Shown here one piece after another: positions 15,739 through 22,400 of a stretch of DNA of 64,000 nucleotides. The notes under the pieces are model-generated. The model was not told the origin of the DNA. It did no database searches and saw nothing but the letters and a program-made list of their open reading frames with translations. This DNA comes from DATHBD01 sp035296325 (GTDB lineage: Bacteria > Actinomycetota > Actinomycetes > Mycobacteriales > Micromonosporaceae). The position numbers were made by a program, and so were the translations under genes. Numbering within the stretch: position 1 is the first letter of the stretch; every line of letters starts with the position of its first letter. The stretch lies in the NCBI GenBank assembly GCA_035296325.1, contig DATHBD010000014.1:73936-137935 (forward strand). Direction: 5' to 3'.

Positions 15739-16676
15739 CCCACCTTGGCCTCGGTGACGGCGCCGCTCACGGTGCGGAGCAGCTCGACGACCCGCGGTCC
15801 CCAGCGGGAAGCGACATCGTCATCGAGCTCGATGACCTGGCTGTTCTTCACCGCCGTCAGACCGGACCAGCCCGGCCGGGCCTGCACCGACGCTGCCGAC
15901 TGCTTGCAGCACTTGGTGTCGGCCAGGAAGATCAGGTCAGGGTTGGCCTTGACGATCGCCTCCGCGGAGAGCTGCGGGTAGCCGCCCTGCGCCCCGGTGG
16001 GGTCGGCTGCGTCGGCGATGTTCTCCAGGCCGACCAGGCCGTACACCGACCCGATGAACGTCTTCGATGTCGCGGAGTAGAACTCGGGCCCGAGCTCGTG
16101 GTAGAAGGTCAACGTCCTCGCCGGCTTCTTGACGGTGCCGGTGATCTCGGTGATCTCGCTCTTCATCTGCTCGGTGACCTGCGTCGCCTCCGCCTCGTGC
16201 CCGGTGAGCTTGCCCAGGCCGGCGATCTGCGCGTACGTGTCGTCGAGCGTCTTCGCCGCGGGCGCCACGTACACCGGCACCTTCAGCGCGGTGAGCTGGT
16301 CGACGATCTTGTTGCTGTCGGTCGCGAGTACCACCAGGTCCGGGCTCTTGGCGGCCACCGCCTCGGCATTGGGCTGGTACCCGGAGAGGTCGGTCCGGGG
16401 CGCATTCTCCGGGAACGTGGAGTTGTCATCGACGGCGGTGACCTGGGCACCGGCGCCGATGGCGAAGAGCATCTCGGTCGCGCTGGGTGACAGCGACACG
16501 ATCTTCACCGGTTGTTTGGCCAGCGTGACCGAGCCGACGGTCACCGGGTACGTGGCGGACTCCAGGCTGACGTCGGCTTCCGGGGACGACGAGCTGCCGT
16601 CTTTGGCGGCGCAGCCGGTGAGGGCGACCGCCACGCTCAGGGCGGCAGCGAGCAGTGCGGGAAAACGGGGACGCAT
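15735..16676 (-). CDS. btuF: Vitamin B12-binding lipoprotein BtuF
   Basis: A 313-residue periplasmic-binding-type lipoprotein. The signal ends in the lipobox LTGC (C22), anchoring it outside the membrane. The mature chain has the class III binding-protein fold: IVSLSPSATEMLFAIGAG, then a long helix and a second lobe with GGYPQLSAEAIVKANPDLI. A CC pair (ADTKCCKQ) is seen in the second lobe. Its messenger begins with a cobalamin riboswitch and the AGGAGG of this gene is partly inside a hairpin, so translation should fall when B12 is plentiful. Confidence 0.92.
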   Translation of the reverse strand: MRPRFPALLAAALSVAVALTGCAAKDGSSSSPEADVSLESATYPVTVGSVTLAKQPVKIVSLSPSATEMLFAIGAGAQVTAVDDNSTFPENAPRTDLSGYQPNAEAVAAKSPDLVVLATDSNKIVDQLTALKVPVYVAPAAKTLDDTYAQIAGLGKLTGHEAEATQVTEQMKSEITEITGTVKKPARTLTFYHELGPEFYSATSKTFIGSVYGLVGLENIADAADPTGAQGGYPQLSAEAIVKANPDLIFLADTKCCKQSAASVQARPGWSGLTAVKNSQVIELDDDVASRWGPRVVELLRTVSGAVTEAKVG

Positions 16677-16682
16677 GGAAAT

Positions 16683-16717
16683 CCTCCTGTCGGTCGAGGC
16701 TGGTGCTCGCCGACAGG
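16683..16717 (-). promoter_or_regulatory. RBS-covering hairpin ahead of btuF
   Basis: An eight-base perfect inverted repeat (16710-16717 with 16686-16693) encloses a 16-base loop. Its 3' arm contains the first three bases of the btuF AGGAGG (16683-16688). This is the expression-platform arrangement expected for a riboswitch acting on translation. Confidence 0.65.
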
Positions 16718-16729
16718 CCCCGCGCTGGG

Positions 16730-16890
16730 ACGGCCCGCCCGCGATACGCCCTTCCTCGAGAGCGCGGTTCGCGACGCGCTCCGCAGGCGACCTGGCTCAC
16801 CCGCCGGGAACATCCGGCGGGTTCACAGTTGCGGGACAGCGCCGGGTTTGCACCGGCTTCGCTGCGGAACAGTCCCCACGACGGTAGCGC
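16730..16890 (-). ncRNA. Cobalamin riboswitch
   Basis: Reading 5' to 3' on the minus strand, the leader contains the conserved cobalamin-aptamer blocks in order: GCCGGTGCAAACCCGG, GCTGTCCCGCAACTGTG, an extended hairpin CCCGCCGG...CCGGCGGG, the B12 box GAGCCAGGTCGCCTGC (16783-16798), a GAGCGCG...CGCGCTC stem, and GAGGAAGGGC. It lies 54-214 bases ahead of btuF. Adenosylcobalamin or a related corrinoid should fold it and reduce expression of btuFCD. Exact ends are approximate. Confidence 0.92.
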
Positions 16891-16948
16891 ACCCGCCTGA
16901 CCAGGCCTCCGGCACCCGGCACCCGCCGCCGGGCACCCGACCAAGACC

Positions 16949-16999
16949 CCCGGGACGGTCGTGGCATCGGCGGTGACCGATGTCACAAACCGTCCCGGG
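16949..16999 (-). terminator. Hairpin terminator after the M14 carboxypeptidase gene
   Basis: An 11-bp perfect outer stem (16949-16959 with 16989-16999) encloses a second stem, CATCGG with CCGATG. It begins 18 bases after the stop at 17017 and just ahead of the riboswitch promoter region, so it should separate the two transcripts. Confidence 0.8.
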
Positions 17000-17016
17000 A
17001 AGGTGACGGTCGCGAA

Positions 17017-18861
17017 TTAGCTGCGGGCGATCACGACGTCGTCGACGGCCGCCTCAACCAGGCTGGCGCCGGACGCGTCGGCGGCCTCGACCACGATCTG
17101 CACCGTCTGACCGGCGTACGCCGAGAGGTCGGCGGTGGCCACCGCCCACGCCGCGTTGCGGTTGACCGCTGCGCCGGGCTGGGTGAAGACCACCGTCGTC
17201 ACTCCATTGTGGATCACACTGATCCGCAGGAAGTCCGCCGACGACGCGTTGCTGCCGTGCGCCAGGTACCACGACAGGCTCAACGTGAGCGTGCCGTTCG
17301 ACGGCAGCACGACCGACGGCGAGCGCGCACTGGTGACGCCGCCGTCGACGTCGTGTTCGCCTGGGGAGGTGCCGGCGAGCCGGCCGGTGACCAGGTCGTT
17401 GGTGCCGCTCACCGGGGCGCCGAGCTGCTTCACGCCGCCGGAGTCGGTGGCCTGCGGGACGCCCCGCTCCCAGCGACCGGCGGTCGCGGAGTCGGTGCCG
17501 GCGGCATTGACGGTCCAGTTGCCGGCCGTCGTCTCGAACGTCTCGGACCAGACCGGGACCGGCGCCGGCCCGCCGCCGCAGTACTGCGCCTGCTTGTTGA
17601 TGATGCGGTACGGGCAGTCGGCGTACTCGGCGATCATCAGTGAGGCCTCACGGTTGCGCGAGGTCTGCGTCGCGATCACCTCGTCGGGCGGGTAGAAGCC
17701 TCCACCGGAGGCCGAGCCCGGGTACAGCTCGAAGGTGTACGCCCAGATGCCCTGGCTGTTCCACATCCAGTCGATGCTGGTGCCGTCCGCGACGTAGAGA
17801 TCGCTCGACTGCTCCGGGGTGTAGCCGTTGGTCCGCGCCATCGCCTGGCCCAGCGTCGCGAAGACGGCCGCCTGGTCGGCACCCAGGCCCGGCCCCGTGT
17901 CACTCCTCGTGTACCCGTAGGGCCAGAGCACCAGCTGCGAGTACGTGTGGAAGTCGATGTTCGTCTTGATCTGCTGCACGCCGCCGACCCGGCGGCTCAG
18001 TACGAACTGGCTCAGCAGCTGGCTTTCCGGAGCCGAGAACGGCCTCGGGCCACGGTACGTCTCCGAGGATGGCGTGCCCGACGAGCCGCCGCAGCAGCCC
18101 CACTGGTAGGGCCAGTTGCGGTTGAGGTCCGTGCCGATGGCGGTGGTACCGGCGTTGGGCTGGCGGTTCTTGCGCCAGGACCGGTAGGAGCCGGTCGCCA
18201 CGTCGTACTCCCCGCCGTCCGGGTTGACGTCCGGGACGATCCAGATCTCGCGGGTGTTCACGATCTCCCGCACCCGCGCGTCGGTCGCGTAGTCGCTGGT
18301 GAGTTCGTTCATCAGGTAGAGCGCCATCTCGACGGTCAGGTGCTCCCGGGCGTGCTGGTGGGCGTTGTACAGCACCTCCGGCTCGTCCTCGTCAGTCGCC
18401 ACGTTGTCCGAGATCTTGATGAGCGGGATCTCCCGGCCCTCGTACGACCGGCCAAGCACACGCCGCTGGAAGATGGTCGGGTAGGCGGCGGCGAGCCGGT
18501 TGATCTCCGCATTCATCTCGGCGAAGTCGTGGTAGCCCGAGTCGGCCGGCGGGAAACCCTGCGCGGCGAAGGTCGAGGCGGTGTGCACCTCATCGACGGT
18601 GAAGCCCTGGGCCCGCAGCGACGCGACCTCCGACGGAATCGCCGTGATGTCCGCGACGCCGTGGTCGACACCGTCGATGGCGGCACCGGTCGCCGCGATG
18701 GCGTCGCGCTGTGCGATCGATCGGACGCCGGTGACCTGGTACGCGGAGGCTGCCTCAGCAACCGGGGTTGGCCGCGCCGCGGCCGGCCCGGCGGCGGCCG
18801 CGGCCGTCGCGCTCGCGGCCAGCACGGCGAGCACGGTGATCAGCCATCGAGTACGACTCAT
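17017..18861 (-). CDS. Secreted M14 zinc carboxypeptidase
   Basis: A 614-residue exported metallopeptidase removing C-terminal amino acids. A signal peptide (residues 1-30, ending AAAAAGPAAA) is followed by a propeptide-like stretch. The M14 catalytic domain has the zinc motif HARE (H170-E173), DVNPDGGEYD, GTDLNRNWPYQWG, the third ligand in NIDFHTYSQL, and the catalytic glutamate in FELYP. A C-terminal beta-sandwich (about residues 445-614, ETFETTAGNWTVN onward) resembles a proprotein-convertase P-like or jelly-roll domain. AGGAGG precedes the ATG. A strong hairpin follows. Confidence 0.92.
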   Translation of the reverse strand: MSRTRWLITVLAVLAASATAAAAAGPAAARPTPVAEAASAYQVTGVRSIAQRDAIAATGAAIDGVDHGVADITAIPSEVASLRAQGFTVDEVHTASTFAAQGFPPADSGYHDFAEMNAEINRLAAAYPTIFQRRVLGRSYEGREIPLIKISDNVATDEDEPEVLYNAHQHAREHLTVEMALYLMNELTSDYATDARVREIVNTREIWIVPDVNPDGGEYDVATGSYRSWRKNRQPNAGTTAIGTDLNRNWPYQWGCCGGSSGTPSSETYRGPRPFSAPESQLLSQFVLSRRVGGVQQIKTNIDFHTYSQLVLWPYGYTRSDTGPGLGADQAAVFATLGQAMARTNGYTPEQSSDLYVADGTSIDWMWNSQGIWAYTFELYPGSASGGGFYPPDEVIATQTSRNREASLMIAEYADCPYRIINKQAQYCGGGPAPVPVWSETFETTAGNWTVNAAGTDSATAGRWERGVPQATDSGGVKQLGAPVSGTNDLVTGRLAGTSPGEHDVDGGVTSARSPSVVLPSNGTLTLSLSWYLAHGSNASSADFLRISVIHNGVTTVVFTQPGAAVNRNAAWAVATADLSAYAGQTVQIVVEAADASGASLVEAAVDDVVIARS

Positions 18862-18903
18862 CGGAACCTCCTGGGTAACCCGGGCGGTTCCAATGGAACA
18901 CTC

Positions 18904-19323
18904 TCAGCGAGGTTTCTCAAGAGGTTCGCGAGTTTTACTCTCGACCACTTCCCCGCCGCTGCTACTCCCGGCCGCTTCCGGCGCCGCCGCTACTCCCGGC
19001 CGCTTCCGGGCGCCGCCGCTACTCCCGGCGCTGCCCTGGTGCGGGGTGCGCTCGTCGCCGTCCTGGCTCGGCTCGTCGTCGCCGGCCAACGCGGCCCGCA
19101 GCCGCTCCTTGCGCGCGGCCCGCTCCGCAGCGACCCCGGCCCAGTGCGCCATCACCTGGTCGCGCAGCCCGCGCAGCAGGAACAGGGACAGCGCAGCCGA
19201 GATCACAATCGCCAGCGCGAGCTTGATCAACAGATGGATCGGCACCGGCACCGCGATCAACACCGCCGCCACCAGAATGAACAGGCCGAAACGGGCCAAC
19301 GTGTACTTCACCACGGGATTCAT
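18904..19323 (-). CDS. DUF4229 family membrane protein
   Basis: A 139-residue protein with two membrane helices (YTLARFGLFILVAAVLIAV and LLIKLALAIVISAALSLFLL) followed by a charged helix, AERAARKERLRAALAGDDE. This is the DUF4229 pattern, an actinobacterial family of unknown function. The tail after residue 90 is low-complexity; its DNA has a direct repeat of about 28 bp (near 18962-19025). The start at 19323 has a short GAGG. Placed here between a carboxypeptidase and a DUF559 gene. Confidence 0.85.
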   Translation of the reverse strand: MNPVVKYTLARFGLFILVAAVLIAVPVPIHLLIKLALAIVISAALSLFLLRGLRDQVMAHWAGVAAERAARKERLRAALAGDDEPSQDGDERTPHQGSAGSSGGARKRPGVAAAPEAAGSSSGGEVVESKTREPLEKPR

Positions 19324-19371
19324 CGCCTCGCAGGATACGCCCCACGCCAGCAGCCGAGCAGTCGCGGCATT

Positions 19372-19498
19372 CCAGTCCGGTCCCTGGTCCGCGGCCCCGA
19401 TCCAGCGCCCCGGTCCGCAGCCCCGATCCGGCCCCTGGTCCGCGGCCCCGACCCGGCGCCCCGACCCGGCGCATTGGTCCGGCGCCCTGGTCCGGCGG
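19372..19498. repeat. Degenerate GC-rich tandem repeat between divergent genes
   Basis: About 125 bases are built from imperfect units of roughly 25 bp around TGGTCCGCGGCCCCGATCC, decaying to shorter GGTCCGGCG units at the right end. It lies between the DUF4229 gene and the DUF559 gene and leads directly into two DnaA-box-like 9-mers. No gene or promoter consensus was recognised inside it. Confidence 0.6.
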
Positions 19499-19525
19499 TT
19501 ATCCACAAGCGCCGGGTTATCCACA
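19499..19525 (+). promoter_or_regulatory. Two perfect TTATCCACA (DnaA-box type) sites
   Basis: TTATCCACA occurs at 19499-19507 and again at 19517-19525 in the same orientation, 18 bases apart. This is the consensus DnaA box. No replication genes are near, so it is not read as an origin. The second copy continues as TTATCCACAGG, 53 bases before the DUF559 start. Confidence 0.55.
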
Positions 19526-19578
19526 GGTCTGCTGCGGTGGGTTGGCGGTCGACCGGGCTGTCGGCGCAGTCTGGCCCG

Positions 19579-20469
19579 GTGCCACGCCCACCCCTCGCGC
19601 CGCCGCCAACGCTTCTGACAAGCCCGTTCCGTGCCGCCGACGCGGTGGCGCGCGGCCTGATCAGCCGACGCCAGCTCGCCGGCCGGTCGTGGCGCCGGCT
19701 GTTTCGGGACGTGTACGTCCACGTCGAGACACCCGTCGATGCGTACACGCTGTGTCGGGCGGCCGCCCTCCTCCTGCCGGCCGGTGGGACGCTCAGCCAC
19801 GCCGCAGCGGCGTACCTGTGGACCGCCGACCTGCCGCCCCCCGACATCGAAGCCACCGTGCCGGCATCGGCAACGCTACGGTCGGCACCGCGTCTCCTGG
19901 TCCGCCACGCCCACGTGGCTCCGGCAGAGGTGGCCCGGCGCAGCGGCATGCCGGTCACCTCGCCGCTGCGAACGGCATTCGACCTGGCCCGCCACCGCCC
20001 CCTGACCGAGGCCCTGGTGGCGGTGGACCTGCTGCTCTTCCGGCGTCTGGTCACGCTCGACGCGCTGTCCCGCCTCACGGCGGACCGGGCCGGCTGGCCT
20101 CACATCCGCCAGGTGCGCCGGGTCGTGGCGCTGGCGGCCCCGGAGGCGGAGTCGCCGATGGAAACCCGGGCCCGCCTGGTGATGATCTGGGGCGGTCTAC
20201 CGCCCCCGGCGCTCCAGTACGAGGTCTACGACGCGTCCGGCAGGTTTGTGGCGCGGCTCGATCTGGCGTACCCGTGGCTGAGGATTGGCATCGAGTACGA
20301 CGGGGACCAGCACCGGGAGCGAGCGACCTTCCAGCGCGACGCGGTCCGCCTGAACCGACTGCGGCTCTGCGGTTGGACCGTGCTCCGCTTCACCGCCGAT
20401 GACGTGCTCCGCCACCCGGATCGGATGGTGGCCCAGATCCGCCAGGCCATCGCCGCAGCGCTCGGCTGA
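19579..20469 (+). CDS. DUF559 domain protein (AbiEi-like N-terminus, endonuclease-like C-terminus)
   Basis: A 296-residue protein. The N-terminal half (FRAADAVARGLISRRQLAG, then WRRLFRDVYVH) resembles the winged-helix part of type IV antitoxin AbiEi proteins. The C-terminal half has the DUF559 very-short-patch-repair-like nuclease core: RIGIEYDGDQHRE, followed by DAVRLNRLRLCGWTVLRFTADDV. The acidic and His residues of that core are present. Such genes are common in actinobacteria with unproven function. The GTG start at 19579 lacks a good ribosome site and is the weakest point. Confidence 0.8.
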   Translation: MPRPPLAPPPTLLTSPFRAADAVARGLISRRQLAGRSWRRLFRDVYVHVETPVDAYTLCRAAALLLPAGGTLSHAAAAYLWTADLPPPDIEATVPASATLRSAPRLLVRHAHVAPAEVARRSGMPVTSPLRTAFDLARHRPLTEALVAVDLLLFRRLVTLDALSRLTADRAGWPHIRQVRRVVALAAPEAESPMETRARLVMIWGGLPPPALQYEVYDASGRFVARLDLAYPWLRIGIEYDGDQHRERATFQRDAVRLNRLRLCGWTVLRFTADDVLRHPDRMVAQIRQAIAAALG

Positions 20470-20524
20470 CGTACCGCCGCGCACCGGCGTTACCCCCCCC
20501 CCGCGAGTCCCCGTCCCCGACCGG

Positions 20525-20622
20525 GCGACACGCCCGGCACGCGCGCTGGTGGTCAGCGACATGCGCGCGAAGCACCGTATTCGCGCCTCATTACGTGCTT
20601 CCGCCACATGTCGACGAGCCAC
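20525..20622 (+). repeat. Dispersed palindromic element family I, copy A
   Basis: The GC-rich leader (GACACGCCCGG at 20527) is followed by the 57-bp core, CGACATG (20557) to CATGTCG (ending 20613), with inner stem GAAGCAC (20569) and GTGCTTC (20595). The core differs from copy B by one base. It begins about 55 bases after the DUF559 stop. Between copies A and B lie 74 unremarkable bases and a tandem repeat. Confidence 0.8.
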
Positions 20623-20696
20623 GTCGGCTTCCCCTGCGGACGAGCGAGCTCGACGACCGGCAAACCGGACGAATGCGCCAGGCGGGCGACGGTGGG

Positions 20697-20850
20697 CGAT
20701 CGCCGGGCGGACCAACTCCGAGCCGACGATCGCCGCGGGCCCGAACCCGAGAGCCGACGATCGCCGCGGGCCCGGACCCGGGAGCAGACGATCGCCCGGC
20801 GGACCCACCCGGGAGCAGACGATCGCGGGCTGACCCGACCCAGCACCCTT
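20697..20850 (+). repeat. 31-bp tandem repeat array
   Basis: Units begin with CGATCG at 20697, 20727, 20758, 20789 and 20820, so they are 30, 31, 31 and 31 bases with a partial fifth. A typical unit runs CGATCGCCGCGGGCCCG, then a CCCGGGAGC-like end. Units are contiguous with no spacers, so this is a minisatellite rather than a CRISPR array. Confidence 0.85.
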
Positions 20851-20861
20851 CGAACCCACCC

Positions 20862-20960
20862 GCGCGACACGCCCGGCGCGCGCGCGGACAGTCGCCGACA
20901 TGCGCGCGAAGCACCGTATTCGCGCCTCATTACGTGCTTCAGCCACATGTCGACGAGTCA
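20862..20960 (+). repeat. Dispersed palindromic element family I, copy B
   Basis: Same orientation as copy A, 339 bases downstream. The core runs from CGACATG (20896) to CATGTCG (ending 20952). It lies 125 bases before the end of mqnE, which reads toward it. The bases between 20961 and 21085 carry only short repeats such as CGGACGGACCGCACGGACGG. Confidence 0.8.
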
Positions 20961-21085
20961 CGTCGACGGCCGCCACGTCGGCGGACCGCACGGACGGACC
21001 GCACGGACGGGGCGCCACAGTCGACGGGTTGCCACGGCGACGTGCGGCGACGTGCGGGGGCCGCCGGCACGGAAGCGCGGGTGGG

Positions 21086-22270
21086 TCAGGCCCAGACCTG
21101 CTGGGGCTCGGCTCGGCGCTGCGCCAACGACACCGGCGGGTCGAACTCGCGCACGATCTCGTACCGCGTGTTGCGCTCCACCGGCTGGAACCCGGCGTCA
21201 CGGATCAACTCGAGCAGATCCTCGCGGTGCATTGTGGACGGCGTGCCGTACTGATCCGCATCGTGGGTGATCTTGTACTCGACCACCGACCCGTCCAGAT
21301 CGTCCACACCGAAGTTCAGCGACAGCTGGGCGACCGAGAGGCCGTGCATCACCCAGAAGCACTTGACGTGGGGCACGTTGTCGAGCAGCAGCCGGGAGAC
21401 CGCGAACGTCTTCAGCGACTCGGCCGGCGACGCCATCGTGGTCAGCGGCTGGAGCCGGTTGCGCGGCTGGTCCGGCCAACGCGGCTCGGCTGCGATCTCC
21501 TGGGAGTCGTGCTGGTAGCGCAGCGGGATGAAGACCACGAAGCCCCCGGTCTCGTCCTGCAGCTCACGCAGCCGCAGGACGTGGTCCACCCGGTGCCGGG
21601 GCTCCTCGATGTGTCCGTAGAGCATCGTGGACGGGGTACGCAGGCCCTTGCTGTGGGCGATCCGGTGGATGCGGGACCAGTCCTCCCAGTGGGTGGCGTG
21701 ATCCACGATCTTCTGCCGGACCTCCCAGTCGAAGATCTCGGCGCCGCCGCCGGTCAGCGACTCCAGCCCGGCGTCGATCAGCTCGTCCAGGATCTCGTCG
21801 GCGCCCAGCCCGGAGATTTTCTCGAACCAGTGGATCTCCGTCGCGGTGAAGGCCTTGAGGTTGACGCCCGGCAGCGCCGCCTTCAGCTCGCGGAGGACCT
21901 TGGGGTAGTACTTCCACGGCAGCGTGGGGTGCAGGCCGTTGACGATGTGCAACTCGGTGAGCTGCTCACCCTCCATCTCCTTGGCCTTGGCCACCGCCTC
22001 GGCCACGCGCATGGTGTACGCATCCTTCTCGCCGGGCTTGCGCTGGAAGGAGCAGTACGCGCAGGAGGCGGCGCACACGTTTGTGAGGTTCAGGTGCCGG
22101 TTGACGTTGAACATCACCCGGTCGCCGTTGAGCGCGGTGCGCCGTTCGTGAGCCAGCCGCCCCAGCCAGGCGAGATCATCGCATTCATACAGGGCGATGC
22201 CGTCCTCCCGGGAGAGCCGCTCCCCGGTGGAGACCTTCGCCTCGAGTTCCCGCTTCAGTCCCACGTCCAT
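21086..22270 (-). CDS. mqnE: Aminofutalosine synthase MqnE (radical SAM)
   Basis: MqnE joins 3-enolpyruvylbenzoate to S-adenosylmethionine in a radical reaction, giving aminofutalosine. The 394-residue product has the radical SAM cysteines C66, C70 and C73 in NVCAASCAYC, followed by SFQRKPGEKDAYTM. The blocks ELHIVNGLHPTLPW, TATEIHWFEKISG, GGGAEIFDWEVR and TPSTMLYGHIEEPRHRV are standard for MqnE and separate it from MqnC. The ATG at 22270 (MDVGLKRELE) matches the usual family start; an upstream in-frame codon at 22297 would add nine residues. Divergent from the NlpC/P60 gene. Confidence 0.95.
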   Translation of the reverse strand: MDVGLKRELEAKVSTGERLSREDGIALYECDDLAWLGRLAHERRTALNGDRVMFNVNRHLNLTNVCAASCAYCSFQRKPGEKDAYTMRVAEAVAKAKEMEGEQLTELHIVNGLHPTLPWKYYPKVLRELKAALPGVNLKAFTATEIHWFEKISGLGADEILDELIDAGLESLTGGGAEIFDWEVRQKIVDHATHWEDWSRIHRIAHSKGLRTPSTMLYGHIEEPRHRVDHVLRLRELQDETGGFVVFIPLRYQHDSQEIAAEPRWPDQPRNRLQPLTTMASPAESLKTFAVSRLLLDNVPHVKCFWVMHGLSVAQLSLNFGVDDLDGSVVEYKITHDADQYGTPSTMHREDLLELIRDAGFQPVERNTRYEIVREFDPPVSLAQRRAEPQQVWA

Positions 22271-22400
22271 GCCGACACGGTACGTCGCGCCGGACACGGA
22301 TCAGCTGCGCATGGCCCAAGGTGCTATCGACGTCACCAAGTTTCTGGACAATTACCGACACAATGCCGGGACACGTCGACACTTGTCGTTGTCGTGAGGT

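Noticed and set aside
13818..16676. Calling the ABC transporter an iron-siderophore system
   Set aside because: The cobalamin riboswitch ahead of the operon makes vitamin B12 the better substrate assignment.
19499..19525. A replication origin at the TTATCCACA pair
   Set aside because: Only two boxes, no AT-rich unwinding region and no dnaA, dnaN or parAB genes nearby.
17947..19578. A long plus-strand reading frame leading into the DUF559 gene
   Set aside because: It is antisense to the M14 carboxypeptidase and DUF4229 genes and has shadow-type composition; only the part from 19579 is real.
20697..20850. Regular 31-bp repeats resembling a CRISPR array
   Set aside because: The units are contiguous with no unique spacers, and no cas genes are near. 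It is a minisatellite.
22271..22400. A cyclic di-AMP (ydaO-type) riboswitch before the NlpC/P60 gene
   Set aside because: Such leaders often precede cell-wall hydrolases, but the 130-base gap is too short and lacks the conserved blocks.
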